Part shown: positions 24,235-35,101 of the stretch, in pieces
Layout: each line of letters opens with the position of its first letter
Numbering within the stretch: position 1 is the stretch's first letter
Assembly (NCBI RefSeq): GCF_002878395.1
Contig: NC_061115.1
Span: forward strand, 97,088,518 to 97,152,517
Direction of reading: 5' to 3'
Length of the DNA: 64,000 bases
From: Capsicum annuum
Taxonomy: Eukaryota > Streptophyta > Magnoliopsida > Solanales > Solanaceae
Translations under genes and position numbers: made by a program
The notes under the pieces: model-generated
Seen by the model: only the letters and a program-made list of their open reading frames with translations
The model's database searches: none
What the model was told of the DNA's origin: nothing

Positions 24235-25300
24235 GGTCAACATAGTTAATACAGTAGTTAATACTGAAAAACATACCACAAATCTCCTATAGTAATCGGC
24301 TAGGCCCAAGAAGCTCTGAATATTGGTTGGAGTCATAGGTTTATGCCACTTCTTAACCACCACAACCTTTTGTAGATCCACCATGATCCCCTCACTAGAG
24401 ATAACATAACCAAGAGCCCTATTAAAAAGATGAATTCTTGACCTCGCCAAAGAGATTCACTTAAGATTCTAGCTGGCTTCCCAGACTTTTTTCAGCTGCT
24501 CTCGCTTGCAAGGAAAAGAGTTGATCTTCCTGTACTATCTGAGTTCACATTCCCTAATTCCGTTGCTATTGCTTGGCTAGCTTGCTTCGAAAGCTGTCAT
24601 GTAAGAAAAAAAGAGGATTGCTAACAACGGGATCTCACAGACTTCACTCAAAACTCACACTTAGAGAACTCAGCATATAATTGATGATCCTTTATGTTTT
24701 GAAACACAACATAGAGGTGATCGACATGATCTATCTCACACTTAATATAGATCAAGATTGCATCAATTAATAAAATGGCAAACAAGCCCAAGAACAGATG
24801 AAAGACCCTATTTATCAAATCCATGAAAGTCGCAGAGGCATTGTTCAACCTAAAATACATAACTAGGAACTTATAGTAACCATACCGGGTCTTGAAGGTA
24901 GTCTTAAGGATATCCACTTCCCTAATCTTAAGCTGATGATACCCTAACCTATGATAAATCTTAGAGAAATACTTCACACCTTGAAGATAATAAAATAATT
25001 CATCAATCCTAGGAAGAATACTTATTCTATCTGTTCACCTTGTTCAATTGATGATAATCAATGCATATTCGAAGGGAACCATCCTTCTTGTGCACAAACA
25101 ACACCAAAGCACCCCAAGGAGACACACTAGGACAGATAAAACCTTTGTCAAAGAGATTCTTCAGTTACTCTTTAAGCTCCTTCAACTCCATCGGAGCCAT
25201 TGTAAATGAGGGACAAAAATTGGACAAGTATCTAGAACAAGATTAATCCCAAAATCAATTTCCCTATCGGGAGAAATACCAGAAAGGTCATTAGGAAAGA
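24235..25300 (-). pseudogene. Reverse transcriptase pseudogene of E4
   Basis: Frame 24648-24977 holds the palm (LGYHQLKIREVDI, KTTFKTRYG) and the catalytic box, which reads LIDAIL: the second Asp is Ala. Frame 24118-24450 holds the thumb (SFLGLADYYRRFV, KKVKFLW). Between them, at 24435-24640, lies sequence that is not RT. The N-terminal fingers (about 25060-25290) are frameshifted but the LINHQL-like region and GFI remnants are readable. A Trp codon of the KCEFW motif is a stop. Confidence 0.78.
24435..24640. other. Insert of unlike composition within E4 RT
   Basis: About 205 bp separate the KCEF end of the RT palm from the thumb. In E8 the two are joined by only a few codons. The insert is visibly richer in G and C (AGCTGGCTTCCCAGAC, CTTGGCTAGCTTGCTTCG) than the AT-rich surroundings and has no gypsy motif. 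A piece of plant mitochondrial DNA is possible, but I cannot verify this without a search. Confidence 0.5.
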
Positions 25301-25572
25301 CTTCGGGAAACTAATTAACTAGGTGAACAAATTTTAGAAACGAAACCTCTGAGTTAGAATCTTTAACTCAGAAAAAATGTTACAAACACCCTTTAGAAAT
25401 CAAGTTTCAGGCTCTAAAATACGAGATGAACCTCTCCTTAGGCACTAAAGAACCCCTTTTCAAAACAATAATCAGTTCATTAGTAAATTTAAAATAACCA
25501 TACGGATTCGACAATCTAAGGAAGCACAGCACGAATGTACTTTATTCATCCGCAGAATAACATCAAAATCGA

Positions 25573-25830
25573 TCATGTCCCTATCAAGTCCACCAAAGTT
25601 TCTTTACTATCAACAGCAACTACACACCCCCTATAAACTCTTTTAACAACCACGGAGTCTCCTACCAGGGTAGAAATAGAAAAAGGAACCGAAAAACACT
25701 TAGGACAAAAAAAATGCATAGCCACAAAGGGGGTCACATAAGAGAGAGAGGACCCTGGATAAAGCAAACAATACACATCACGGTATAAATATTTCAACAT
25801 ACCCGTAACAACATCTAGAGAAGCCTCGGA
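25573..25830 (-). pseudogene. Aspartic protease pseudogene of E4
   Basis: The frame 25573-25800 reads LLYPGSSLSYVTPFV, then VGDSVVVKRVYRGCVV and ETLVDLIG. The family active site is LLDPGSS, so the nucleophile Asp is replaced by Tyr (GAT/GAC to TAT), which would inactivate it. The flap and the second strand are otherwise well preserved. Confidence 0.8.
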
Positions 25831-25984
25831 CTCCTACCGAGTAGTAAGTGCATAAAAGTGATTTTGTCCTTTGCCAATACACGACACAAAAGAAAAAGTA
25901 AAAGAAACACTTTTTGGTGCAGGAGCAGATAAAGTAGCAATAGAGTCCCTGTTGGCACAAGAATCCACTATAGAGGGGCACTCT

Positions 25985-27098
25985 AACTGCATTTGCCTAA
26001 TCTAACCACATCTAAAACATCTGTTCCTCCCTTTTTCACACTGGCCATGATGTTGTTGGCCACAAAAAATATAATAAGTGTAGGAGGTAGCCAATTGGGC
26101 CTGAGATTAGGCACCTTTTTCCTGTAACTCACCTTTAAGATGATTCCAATGGTCACCTGATAGCTTCGGGTAATGATAACACTAGCTAAGGAGGAACAAC
26201 CAAAACTTCCCTACTTATTTTGTAGCCACTTACCATCGTCTCTACTACTTTGCTCGAAAGGCCTAAATTTGTTCCTTTTCTTTTCACTAAACTCAACTTA
26301 TTTCTTTTTCTCTCCCTTCACTTGTTGTGTATATACCACCAAACTAGAGATATCTATATCGTTGATAAACAATGTAGCCTTGCTCTCAAAGATCAACTCA
26401 CGAGACAGTCGTAAAACAAACTTATGCATTCTAGCCCTCATGTTAAAAACTATCTCCATAGCATACAAAGATAATTGATAAAAGTTCAAGTCATACTCCT
26501 TGACATACATCCTACCATGCTATGATTAACAAACTCCTCCGAATTTGTTTTCGTCAACTCTTGAGAAAGATGTGGTCTAGAAATACATTAGTGAAATCCT
26601 CCTACAAAGATGACCCAGCAACATTACCCCTTGTCTAATCCTATTCTTTGTACCATTGGTATGCCACATCCTTCAGCTGATAGACTGCAAACTCCACCCC
26701 TTCCACATTAGTGGCATGCATAAATCTAAAAATCTTTTCTATCTTATCAAAAAAGCCCTGAGGATATTCCTCCACCTTAACACTAGTAATGGTTGAAGGA
26801 CTCAACCTCATAAAATGGCAAACCCTTGTGGCCTCAAAAGATGGAGTAACAAATGCACCATGCTCAACATGAGAGGCCACCAACTAAGAAGTCATATGAA
26901 TCGACTGATAAAACTCAACATTCGTCATGTAAGACTAAGGAACTAGGGGAGGGCTAAAGAAACTAGTGGAAATCCAGGACCATCAGGAACTAGACCTCTA
27001 GATCGAGTCTACACTCTATAAGTAGATGGTGTCCCATTAATATTATCCCCATTCGTGACGGATGGGTTTTCAAGAACTACAGATCTTCTTAGAGACAT
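25985..27098 (-). pseudogene. Gag pseudogene of E4
   Basis: An ATG at 27098-27096 opens MSLRRSVVLENPS. Frame 26641-26883 has the capsid start (VTPSFEATRVCHFMRLSP, then YPQGFFDKIEKIF and YQLKDVAYQWYKE). Frame 26298-26510 has the VKEYDLNFYQLSLYA and MHKFVLRLSREL blocks. The zinc knuckle near 26005-26040 reads CFRCG, a stop, then a Gln in place of the metal-binding His before ECP. The N-terminal start agrees with E9 and E2. Confidence 0.8.
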
Positions 27099-27290
27099 GA
27101 TATGAAAGATGAGTGAATGGAAATCAGAAGGATCCAAGACCTTAAACCCTATATCTCAAATAAGACAACAAGAAGGTGAAACATTCCTAAATATCTCATA
27201 GCCTTTTTTATATAGGTGTGGCATGCTATACACCCATAAAATAGACTCTAATTGACATGGCTTTATAGATGCCTAACTGACCAAGAACGT

Positions 27291-27304
27291 AGTCTTTGAT
27301 ACCA
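27291..27304 (-). other. Primer binding site of E4 (tRNA-iMet)
   Basis: The minus strand reads TGGTATCAAAGACT, one mismatch in the first twelve bases from the initiator tRNA-Met site. It is 3 bp from the 5' LTR end. Confidence 0.8.
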
Positions 27305-27872
27305 ACTTAACAAGACCTAAAATTGATCCTTGTCGTATGGTCATCTCAAGCCCAATAAATATACAAAATTGTTCTGTAACCTAACCTCACTATCACATCA
27401 ATCCACAAATATCGGATGAACCTTGACCATATAATAAGATAGTGAAAACAAGACTGATAATCATTGCTTAAAAAGTGTCTAATAAATCAATTAATATCAA
27501 TATGCTAAACCAACATGCCCATGTCTATAGTCACCCACAAAACCTTTACAATTCTGATGCTTATAATATTTTGGGAGAAGCCCCAACCAATAGCCAAAAC
27601 TATATTTAATACAAGTCTACGACTAAAGATAGAAAGACCCTAAAATATATGCCTTCTGAAGTGTGGATGCTCACCACTTCAAAGTCAACACACAAACCGC
27701 TCGAACACCTGATCACTGTGTAGAAAGAGTAGAAGAATCTCTAGCTGCTATGTCATATATGGACATAGCTTTCAGAGATGGTTAGCTATTAGAGCACTAG
27801 CATGTAACTCAATTATAAGGACTAAATGGTGCTATTATTAAAAACCTAATCAAACCATCACATGCAACCACA

Positions 27873-27880
27873 TTTATATA
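27873..27880 (-). promoter_or_regulatory. TATA box of E4 5' LTR
   Basis: TATATAAA on the minus strand, at the same place as 20216-20223 in the partner LTR. Confidence 0.5.
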
Positions 27881-28118
27881 CAACGGCATATATGTTGATA
27901 TATAGATACATCGAGTGTCGAGAAAGAAAACAATGCCTTAGCATGCATTCCAAAACATCCAATCATGATATATGAAAATGACTCTAACCTTTCACTTACG
28001 TAGATTAGGGAGTTTGAACTTCCCAATTAGATTGAGCAAGAGAACTGTAACCTCAAGAAACCTTATTAAGTAAGTGAACTGTAACCACAAGCTATCATAT
28101 CAAGTAAGTGTACTCTAA

Positions 28119-29655
28119 TGATGTGTGAGCAGATGTTAACACATTTGAGGCTTTTAACTGAGAATATTGCAAAGTCTTAAGCAAGTTTTGTCTTTTGTGA
28201 TTGTTTTCTCTTTGATATTGTAGTAAAAGTCAAGATATAGGACAACCAACAATAATAGAAGTAAAAGAGTTGATTTCTGAGCAAGTAGAGAGGGAAGTAT
28301 AGCTAACGACTTATTGGATAAGTGGTTAGCATTGGTATAAGGTATCAGAGCTCCCATCAGCCTTAGACAGAGAATGATATTCAGCTGGAAGAAGTGACGA
28401 CAACCTATGATAGGCCGTTGAAGTTGTAAGAAGCCGCTGGGCTTGTCATCAAGCTTAGGCAGTGATTGAGAACTTGAAGTAAAGAAGCAAAGAAAATTCT
28501 GATAAGTCATTACATGTCTGATAAACCATCAATATTCATAATCAGCTGAAGACATGACTTGTTCAAATGTGAAGAGGAGCTGACGACATTCTTGATAAGG
28601 CATCAGACTCTTGATAAGTCGTTACACACATCGTCATCTATCTGAGAAAATACTGTGATCTATGATTTTGTTTCCATAATTAGGCTGAAGTATTTAAAAC
28701 ATATGTTATGGTTTTTTAATAAGAGGGATGAAATATCTTGAACTTATTAAAAAGGAAAAGACACCTCTTTTTGGGGCTAAAAAAAACTTAGAATTCAATT
28801 TTCAATTCTTTGATTTGATTATGGGATATTCTTCTTGAATTTGGGACGAGAATCAATTTTTGACTACATCTTTTGTAAGTTTAGTCACTTTGAATTATGA
28901 ATTCATTTATTGTTATTGCTTTCTCTTTCGTGTGGAACTAAAATTCACAACTAGGGTTGTGGGATCTATAATTACTCCTATATTGTCTTAATAGTTGGTT
29001 AGAGTTTGAGTGATTGTGGGAACATCTTGATAATTGTTTTGTAATAATTATTTTCTGTTCGTTGCAAACAATAGATCTTGCCTTATATTGATTTGCTCGA
29101 ACTGAGAAATAAACTAAAGGTAGTGAATTATCAACGAGGATTTAGGAAGGTTAAGTTTCTATCTAATGATTAATCTTGTAACAAAATTGATCAATTTGAG
29201 ATAAAATCAGTATGAATAGAATGATTTCCCAAGTTCGAGAGAATTAGGGAGTTCAACATCTAAGTAGGTTGAGAAACACTTAGATGGACTGTCGAAACTG
29301 ATAATTTGGTGTTTCCCACAAGTCATGAGAACCCAATACTAAAGTTATTATTTAATGGGGATTAACAATCATAGTGATCAAAACCTTAGTTTCTCTTTAT
29401 CATTGATTTGAACCGTTAAAATTTTAGCTTTGAGTTCTGAAGCAAGTTGATACTTTAATTATTGTTTGATTGATAAAACCCCCCATTTAATATTTTTGCA
29501 ACATTTGTTTAGATTCAACATGTATCTATAATATCAAATTAGTTTAATCGCCACTCACATTGCTCCTCGTGGATTTGACGCCGACTCCAAAGTTGGGTAA
29601 ATATATTGACAACGACCGCCTTGCACTAAATTGACGTGTAACTTGAGCGTTATAA
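28119..29655 (+). mobile_element. E5: solo LTR (Tat/Athila-like), plus strand
   Basis: The insert starts TGATGTGTGAGC and ends GAGCGTTATAA, where related LTRs end GCGTTATCA. Just before the end comes GACAACGACCGCCTTGC, a phrase I know from 3' ends of Solanaceae LTRs of this type. Flanks read TCTAA (28114-28118) and TGTAA (29656-29660), a 5-bp duplication with one change; the E4 repeat unit continues cleanly across. No internal region is present. The minus-strand frame 28154-28510 is chance. Confidence 0.8.
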
Positions 29656-30773
29656 TGTAACAATAAGATTCCTTATCAAGTAGACTCTAACCACAAGACA
29701 ATTTATTAGACAAGTAGAATCTAACCATATGCCATCTTTTAAAGCAAGTGGACTCTTACCATGAGCCATTGCATCAATTACTAGTCTACATTGGGACTCT
29801 AACCCTTGGTCTATGGATTCACATCAACTTAGTTTAACTTTCAAGGACTCTAACCCACTTAGCCAATTGAATACTTCAAGGATACAATTCCACACCATGT
29901 ATGGCCATAAGTCCTTTAGGAAACATTATCAATCAATCACTTTAATAGGCTAATGTCTTAGTTTCAATCACTACTCAAGTCAAATTGTCGTCCTCAAGAC
30001 CTTTACCAACCCATTCATTCTTGATTAGCACTCTTATACAAAGATTTAGTTCAAACATAATTTAATTTCATGTTTTGGGGACTCAAACCCCCTTTTAACC
30101 AAATAACGGACAAGGTTACCATTTATCTCATTACAAGACCAGCAAGGCCTTTACAAAGTTATTTTCTATGCTCCCTTACTCATTAAGCTATTGACTTAGT
30201 TCAAAATACTATTAACATGTAACTAGTTATTTCTCTTAGACATTATCACAAACACCTTGAGGGCATACCTTTACCATGATCAAAATCAAAGTAGAAATCA
30301 TAAATCTTAGGATAATTCATGACCCATTTGTTAAACCACCATCAATAAGAACCCATATGTGCAAACCATCAGAAAATACTCATTACTATACATCGAAACC
30401 CTCAACCTTGTGTTTTAAAATCCACCATTCAAGAATCAAAATCAATGTTTCAAATACATGATAATTGAGAAACAACAAAGAGGAAAGAGTCATATGCCTT
30501 ATAAAAGATGATTCATCAAATGAACTTGACCCCTTTAGCCTATAGATGAATATCTCTTGAAACCCTACCCTCAAATCCTGTTGGAGAAGTTTAGAAAGTG
30601 TTTTGGAATGTTTTGATCTTTTCTAAGTAAAGAATGAAGGTCCAAACATTTTTATACCTAATGGGACATAAGGGTTTAGGGGTGGGAAAAGTCTATAATG
30701 TCCTCAGCTTAAAAGCTGAAAATTGAAACCAGGAGGGTATGACTCATTTTACTCAATCGTTCCCTGGGTATGA

Positions 30774-30778
30774 GTGGT
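30774..30778. repeat. Target site duplication of E6, left copy
   Basis: GTGGT here and at 32273-32277 flank E6 perfectly. The E4 LTR partner has one copy, in GAGTGGTACCC. Confidence 0.9.
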
Positions 30779-32272
30779 TGATAACGCTCAATCTACAGCT
30801 CTCGTGGGAGTGTAAAGCGGTCGTTAGCAAATATAGAACCCAACCTGGGTTGGGTATCGATCCCACAGAGAATAGCTTGGCCAACAAGCAAGAGAAATTA
30901 CTAGACTTTTAGTGCAAGTCTCGTAGAAAAGGGGGGATTGTAGTATGTAACCAAAACAAGAATGTAAGAACTGAAAATAGCAAAATAAAGAGAGATTGTC
31001 ACGTGTGTTGTAAACAATGAGAATTGAGGCGTTGGGGTTATGTCCACCTTCTGAGGTATACGTCTCTATTGGCTATGAGTGTGTAGAGTCTTGACATGTA
31101 ATTGCTTATAGAGAATTGTAGTCGATGGTAAATCCAAGCGTCTCTCGACCTAAACAAGGACTATTTCACTTTAACTCTCTCGAGCTTAAAGCGTGACTAA
31201 CGGTACGAATTCTCCAAGAAGTTAGTCCAGGTACGGCACTAGCTTTTTAATAGGAAAGGGTGTCCTACTACCTTGACATTATCTCTTTTCCAGACAAATA
31301 ACTTTTCTCTCGAACAAGTCAGATGTTAGACTGGCGTTGGTCTATGCGTCTTCTTTTCTAGACAAATAACCTTTCTCTCGAACAGGTTAGATGTTAGAAT
31401 GGCGTGTTCTTGTGTTTGAACCGCAAAGAATGTAGATTTAAGATGAAGAGAATAATGATATAAGCAATATACTTGTCTTGAACTCACAAACTCATAGCTA
31501 TAGATAGTAACTCATTCGGCTTCCATAACCCCAACTAAGAGATTTAGTTACCCATGAATGCGAAGGATATCACGTTTTGCATGGTGGATGGCGTGAATAG
31601 TAGGTGTTTGGCGTGTGGTTTTAGTGATTCCGTAGCAAGTAACGATTCTCTTGTTGTGGAATTTAAGAGTAGAAGAATGAAGAATTGAGAATGGGTTGTA
31701 GGAAGATGTCTTAATTGTAAGGAGATGAATGAATTGTCAGAATGTCTCCCCCCTTTCTCCAAAATCTCTAACATGATAGGGTATTTATAATACTCCTATC
31801 CTACTCCTACTAAACTAATAAAATAAATAACCAAATCCTAATATACTAATGAAATCCTTGACCCAATTGTACTAGGGTAAGGTTACAAAATTATAATCCA
31901 AATAGAATGATGAAACACATAACCTAATTGCACTAGGTTAATGTATTATGGCAAAAATCCAGCTTTGTGTCTGTAAGTCCCAAAGTCTTCAGAAATGCTG
32001 TTTTAGCCCGGGACAGATTTTCCATGCAGCAGATTTAGTCCTTTATGCGTCCAGCTCCTTTCCATCTCGTTTGTGAGCTTTCTTTTGCGTCAAGTAAGCC
32101 ATAAATTGCTGTATTTTGCATCATTTATACCTGAAACTTTCCTAATCACATTTGTTAGCTCATTTACAGGAAAAAGGACTAAAAGTGTACGAAATAGATA
32201 ATTAGTTCTCGAAACTAGGCTAAAATATGGGCAAAATATATTGATATAGGCGCGTAATTTCGCCTATCATCA
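30779..32272 (-). mobile_element. E6: solo LTR (Tat/Athila-like), minus strand
   Basis: A 1494-bp insert with termini TGAT and ATCA and a perfect GTGGT duplication. Read on the minus strand it starts TGATGATAGGCGAAATTACG and ends GAGCGTTATCA, preceded by GTGGGATCGATACCC and a CTAACGACCGC phrase, as in E5. Its TATA box is at 31782. No gag-pol sequence exists between the ends. The frame 31544-31774 is within the LTR and has no known domain. The perfect duplication suggests that it is younger than E5. Confidence 0.9.
31782..31789 (-). promoter_or_regulatory. TATA box of E6 LTR
   Basis: TATAAATA on the minus strand about 490 bp from the U3 end, followed by CCCTATCA. A strong plant TATA match at the expected place. 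Confidence 0.6.
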
Positions 32273-32624
32273 GTGGTACCCTTAATCGTACCTTATGACT
32301 TACCATGGACCCCTAAACTGTCCAATATACAAATACAAGTGTATAACGTATACCCTAAGGTACGAGAAGTACACTACGCTTAGTACCTAAGGAAGAATAC
32401 TCTAGATCAAACTCATGATATCATACAACTTTCCATCTTATGACTCGTACCCTAACATACAACTAGGGAGAGGCCAAATCGTACCTTGGATAGAATATTA
32501 TCAACCTAAATTGATCATCATAAGATAGGGTGGGTATTAACCATACCCTAACATATGAGAGGTATGCTTAATAATATGCTACCCAAAACCATAAACTTAG
32601 AAAAATATCTAAAGGTTCAAATCC

Positions 32625-33099
32625 TATGGTTCTACTTATTGTACTTGAATTTCTTTAAGAAAGTGAGTTTGAATCCTTTCATTATTTGAGCTCCTTTAAG
32701 AATTGAAATGTCTTGTGTGTATGGATCCAACTCTCTTATGTGAGTGGCATCATTCTTTGGGGATAGAGTGTGATGTCTTACTCTCAGTTTTGGTAAATTA
32801 GAAAGGTATGTCACCTTATAAAGATTAAGATAATGTTTGAAGATTTTCTGACACCTCTTGAGATGCTTTGTTGATTTGAATGGTTCATTTGATACAAGAT
32901 TTCATCTTTGTTTTATAGTTGTGTGCTTATTGAAAAAAATTAGTTTACTTGTTGCATGAAATGTTTGGGAAGTCATTGTAGAGCTTTGTTATCTTAGTCC
33001 TTTAGTATAGATTTATGGTTGTATTTGAGTTGTAAATATCCTATCTCATTGAATTATTCTTGGTTTCTTGAGGACAAGCAATAGTTTTAGTTTGATGGG
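32625..33099 (+). other. E1 3' non-coding region, part 3
   Basis: Sequence between E4 and the E1 3' LTR. It ends with TTGAGGACAAGCAATAGTTTTAG followed by a weak purine run (GATGGG) directly before the LTR. The GAGGACAAGCAA phrase is a landmark beside the polypurine tract in many plant Tat/Athila elements. No gene is seen; the frame at 32632-32814 is chance. Confidence 0.65.
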
Positions 33100-34362
33100 T
33101 GATAATTAAAATTTTATGACTTGCTATCACCTTTTAAGCTTAAATTATCATGCTTTTTCTTTGACTTATTATTAATCTTATACTAAATAATCAATTGTCC
33201 AAGTAAAGTTTGAAAAGGGAGGATTAGCAAGTCCTTCAATTAAATGAGAGGTCAAACATAGAGGAAAAGAGCTCTAAGGATCACATGGATGTGTTGGGAG
33301 GCCACCCGCGCAAGTGAGTGACCAAAATGAACAAAACAACCCCATTTACACCTAATCTACTATGGATTTGCTTTACATATGCTCTAGATCTGCGCTTCAT
33401 TGTCTTTGGATCTTGTCAAGCAGATTAAGAGAAAGGTGGCATTTTTGTAATACTTGGCAAACGTGGAATTTAGGCTTAAATATGCATTTTTGGATCATTT
33501 TCATTATCTTTGAACCTTAGTGTATTACTCTTGAGTGAAGAACACATTAGACTGATTCCCAAGTGAAGGATTAGTACTTTACATTGGAGATTTATTGAAA
33601 ATCAAAGCTCGTATTTTTATTCCCTTTATTTTTCATTGATCAATCTAATGGAAACTTTGGCATAACTTTACTATCTCTCTTTGTTAATAGGTAATTCTTC
33701 ATTCTCTGGGTTATCCTTGAATAGTTTATGATTAGTGCCTAAATGTTGTTTATTTATCTTCCTAATTATCTATTTTTCATGGGTTTTGGATTTATCTAAG
33801 AATTAGGGATTACAAACTGCAATTACCTTTAACCCATATCAATCTTGAAAGAGGGGGCATGGGTGAGGAATAAATGTAAATAATAACATAAATTATTTAA
33901 AAATAGCATTTCTTAGACATAAGGATGTTAATTGAGGCAATACGTTGGTGAAATTATTACAATTAAGAGGTGTTCGAAAGAACCCATTTGTGAAATTTAG
34001 TATTTTACTGAAAGATTGATACTAATAACTCAAAATCTAGCCTACCTGTGTCTCCTAGATAAATTTAGATAAATTTCCAACTACCCATGCATGAGTTCAT
34101 ACCTAGAATGTCATAACCCCAAGGTTCACTCCTAATTGGTTACACTCTAAGTATTTTCAGCCTCAAGATAGTATTCTAAAAGCAAAGAAATTGTTACTAT
34201 AAAAACATTCCAATAAATACCTATTTTACATTAATGTTTTTTATACAAATTAGGGGTCAACTCCTTGTTGACTTCTAACACTTTCAAGCCTAGAATTATG
34301 TGTCTTCACTCCCTGTGGTTTGAACCCAACTCCTTATTGGATAAATATATATTGATAACATC
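33100..34362 (+). repeat. 3' LTR of E1, cut by E7
   Basis: Starts TGATAATTAAAATT and matches 142-1380. The last about 50 bp of the LTR are missing because E7 begins at 34363 (TGTGTCACAAC). The GAACCCAACTCCTTATTGG phrase at 34322-34340 aligns with 1332-1350. Confidence 0.82.
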
Positions 34363-34975
34363 TGTGTCACAACGCAATTTCTCAAGTCGTGATGGCAGCT
34401 ATCTTATCCTACTAGTAGGCAAGTCAAGCCATAGCCTAGAAAGATGGGCAACTAATATGAAGCAGAAACTATAAAAAACCAGATGTAATGATAACAACAG
34501 TAACAATAAGAAAAAACAAATGTGAACTTATTTAATCTATCAAAAATGAGAGAAGGAAGAGGACCAATTATACAAACAAATCCCTCCCAAGACCTGGTAG
34601 AGCCACTACTAAAAGATACCTAGAGTACAAGATAGAATCGAAAACATATAATATATATACAAGTGGTCTCAACTATAAAACACTAAACTAGAACTGATAG
34701 AGGAAGATCAACCTCAAACGACAATAAGCTCACCCTGTTCTGAATCAGTACTAGAATGTATGAATCACGTCAACATCAGCTGCTAGTACTCGAATATGCA
34801 TCTGGAGAAAGATGAAGAAGTGTAGTATGAATACCAAGAAATGGGTACTTGGTAGGCATAATCGGTTAACAAAGCTTAATAAAAAATAAGTATAACTAAA
34901 ATGTATGGTCTAATCTTTGACAATAGTAATATCGACAGAAAGGTAAATAACTATCAAGCTACACAAATGTATTAT
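34363..34975 (-). mobile_element. E7 LTR, first part (Del/Tekay-like, minus strand)
   Basis: Starts TGTGTCACAACGC and contains, on the minus strand, AAGTACCCATTTCTTGG and CATACTACACTT, similar to the region of E3 near 13713-13750. E7 is thus related to E3 but inverted. It is interrupted at 34976 by E8 and resumes at 54093. No target duplication was found. Confidence 0.7.
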
Positions 34976-35101
34976 TATAACAACCCAAAATCATCTCCTG
35001 GAACGTCACACGGTGCTTAGCGCTACAAGTAGCCCCAAGTTAACCCTTTGAGCCTATCACTTCTAATAATAACTCATTCAAGAAGGAATATACAATACAA
35101 A
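34976..35101 (-). repeat. 3' LTR of E8, U5 end
   Basis: Starts TATAACAACCCAAAATCA (TG decayed to TA) and matches 51346-51470, up to AAGAAGGAATATACAA. E9 follows at once. Confidence 0.8.
35016..35039 (-). other. Conserved U5 hairpin, E8 3' LTR
   Basis: 24-nt inverted repeat; on the minus strand CTTGGGGCTAC faces GTAGCGCTAAG over a 2-nt loop, with one mismatch and one G-U pair. It is the most decayed of four copies. Confidence 0.6.

Larger units (their letters stand above)
19653..32619 (-). mobile_element. E4: chromovirus-like Ty3/gypsy element, minus strand
   Basis: E4 has a 3' LTR (19653-21879), gag-pol remnants (22189-27098) and a 5' LTR (27308-32619) split by two solo LTRs. Without these inserts and their duplications the 5' LTR is about 2.27 kb, against 2.23 kb for its partner, which supports the boundaries. 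Domain order and motifs match E2. The element sits in the 3' region of E1. Catalytic residues are lost in protease, RT and RNase H, so it is a dead copy. Confidence 0.87.
27308..32619 (-). repeat. 5' LTR of E4, split by two solo LTRs
   Basis: Matches the 3' LTR in three blocks: 27308-28118, 29656-30778 and 32273-32619. The internal end begins TAACAAGACC (TG decayed to TA) and the outer end reads GGTTCA. The tandem-repeat region and the GTACGAG block are each broken by one insert. Confidence 0.85.

Noticed and set aside
28330..28350. GGTATAAGGTATCAGAGCTCC in E5 as a tRNA-iMet primer site
   Set aside because: It lies inside a solo LTR with no LTR end beside it; the match to GGTATCAGAGC is probably chance or part of the short-repeat block.
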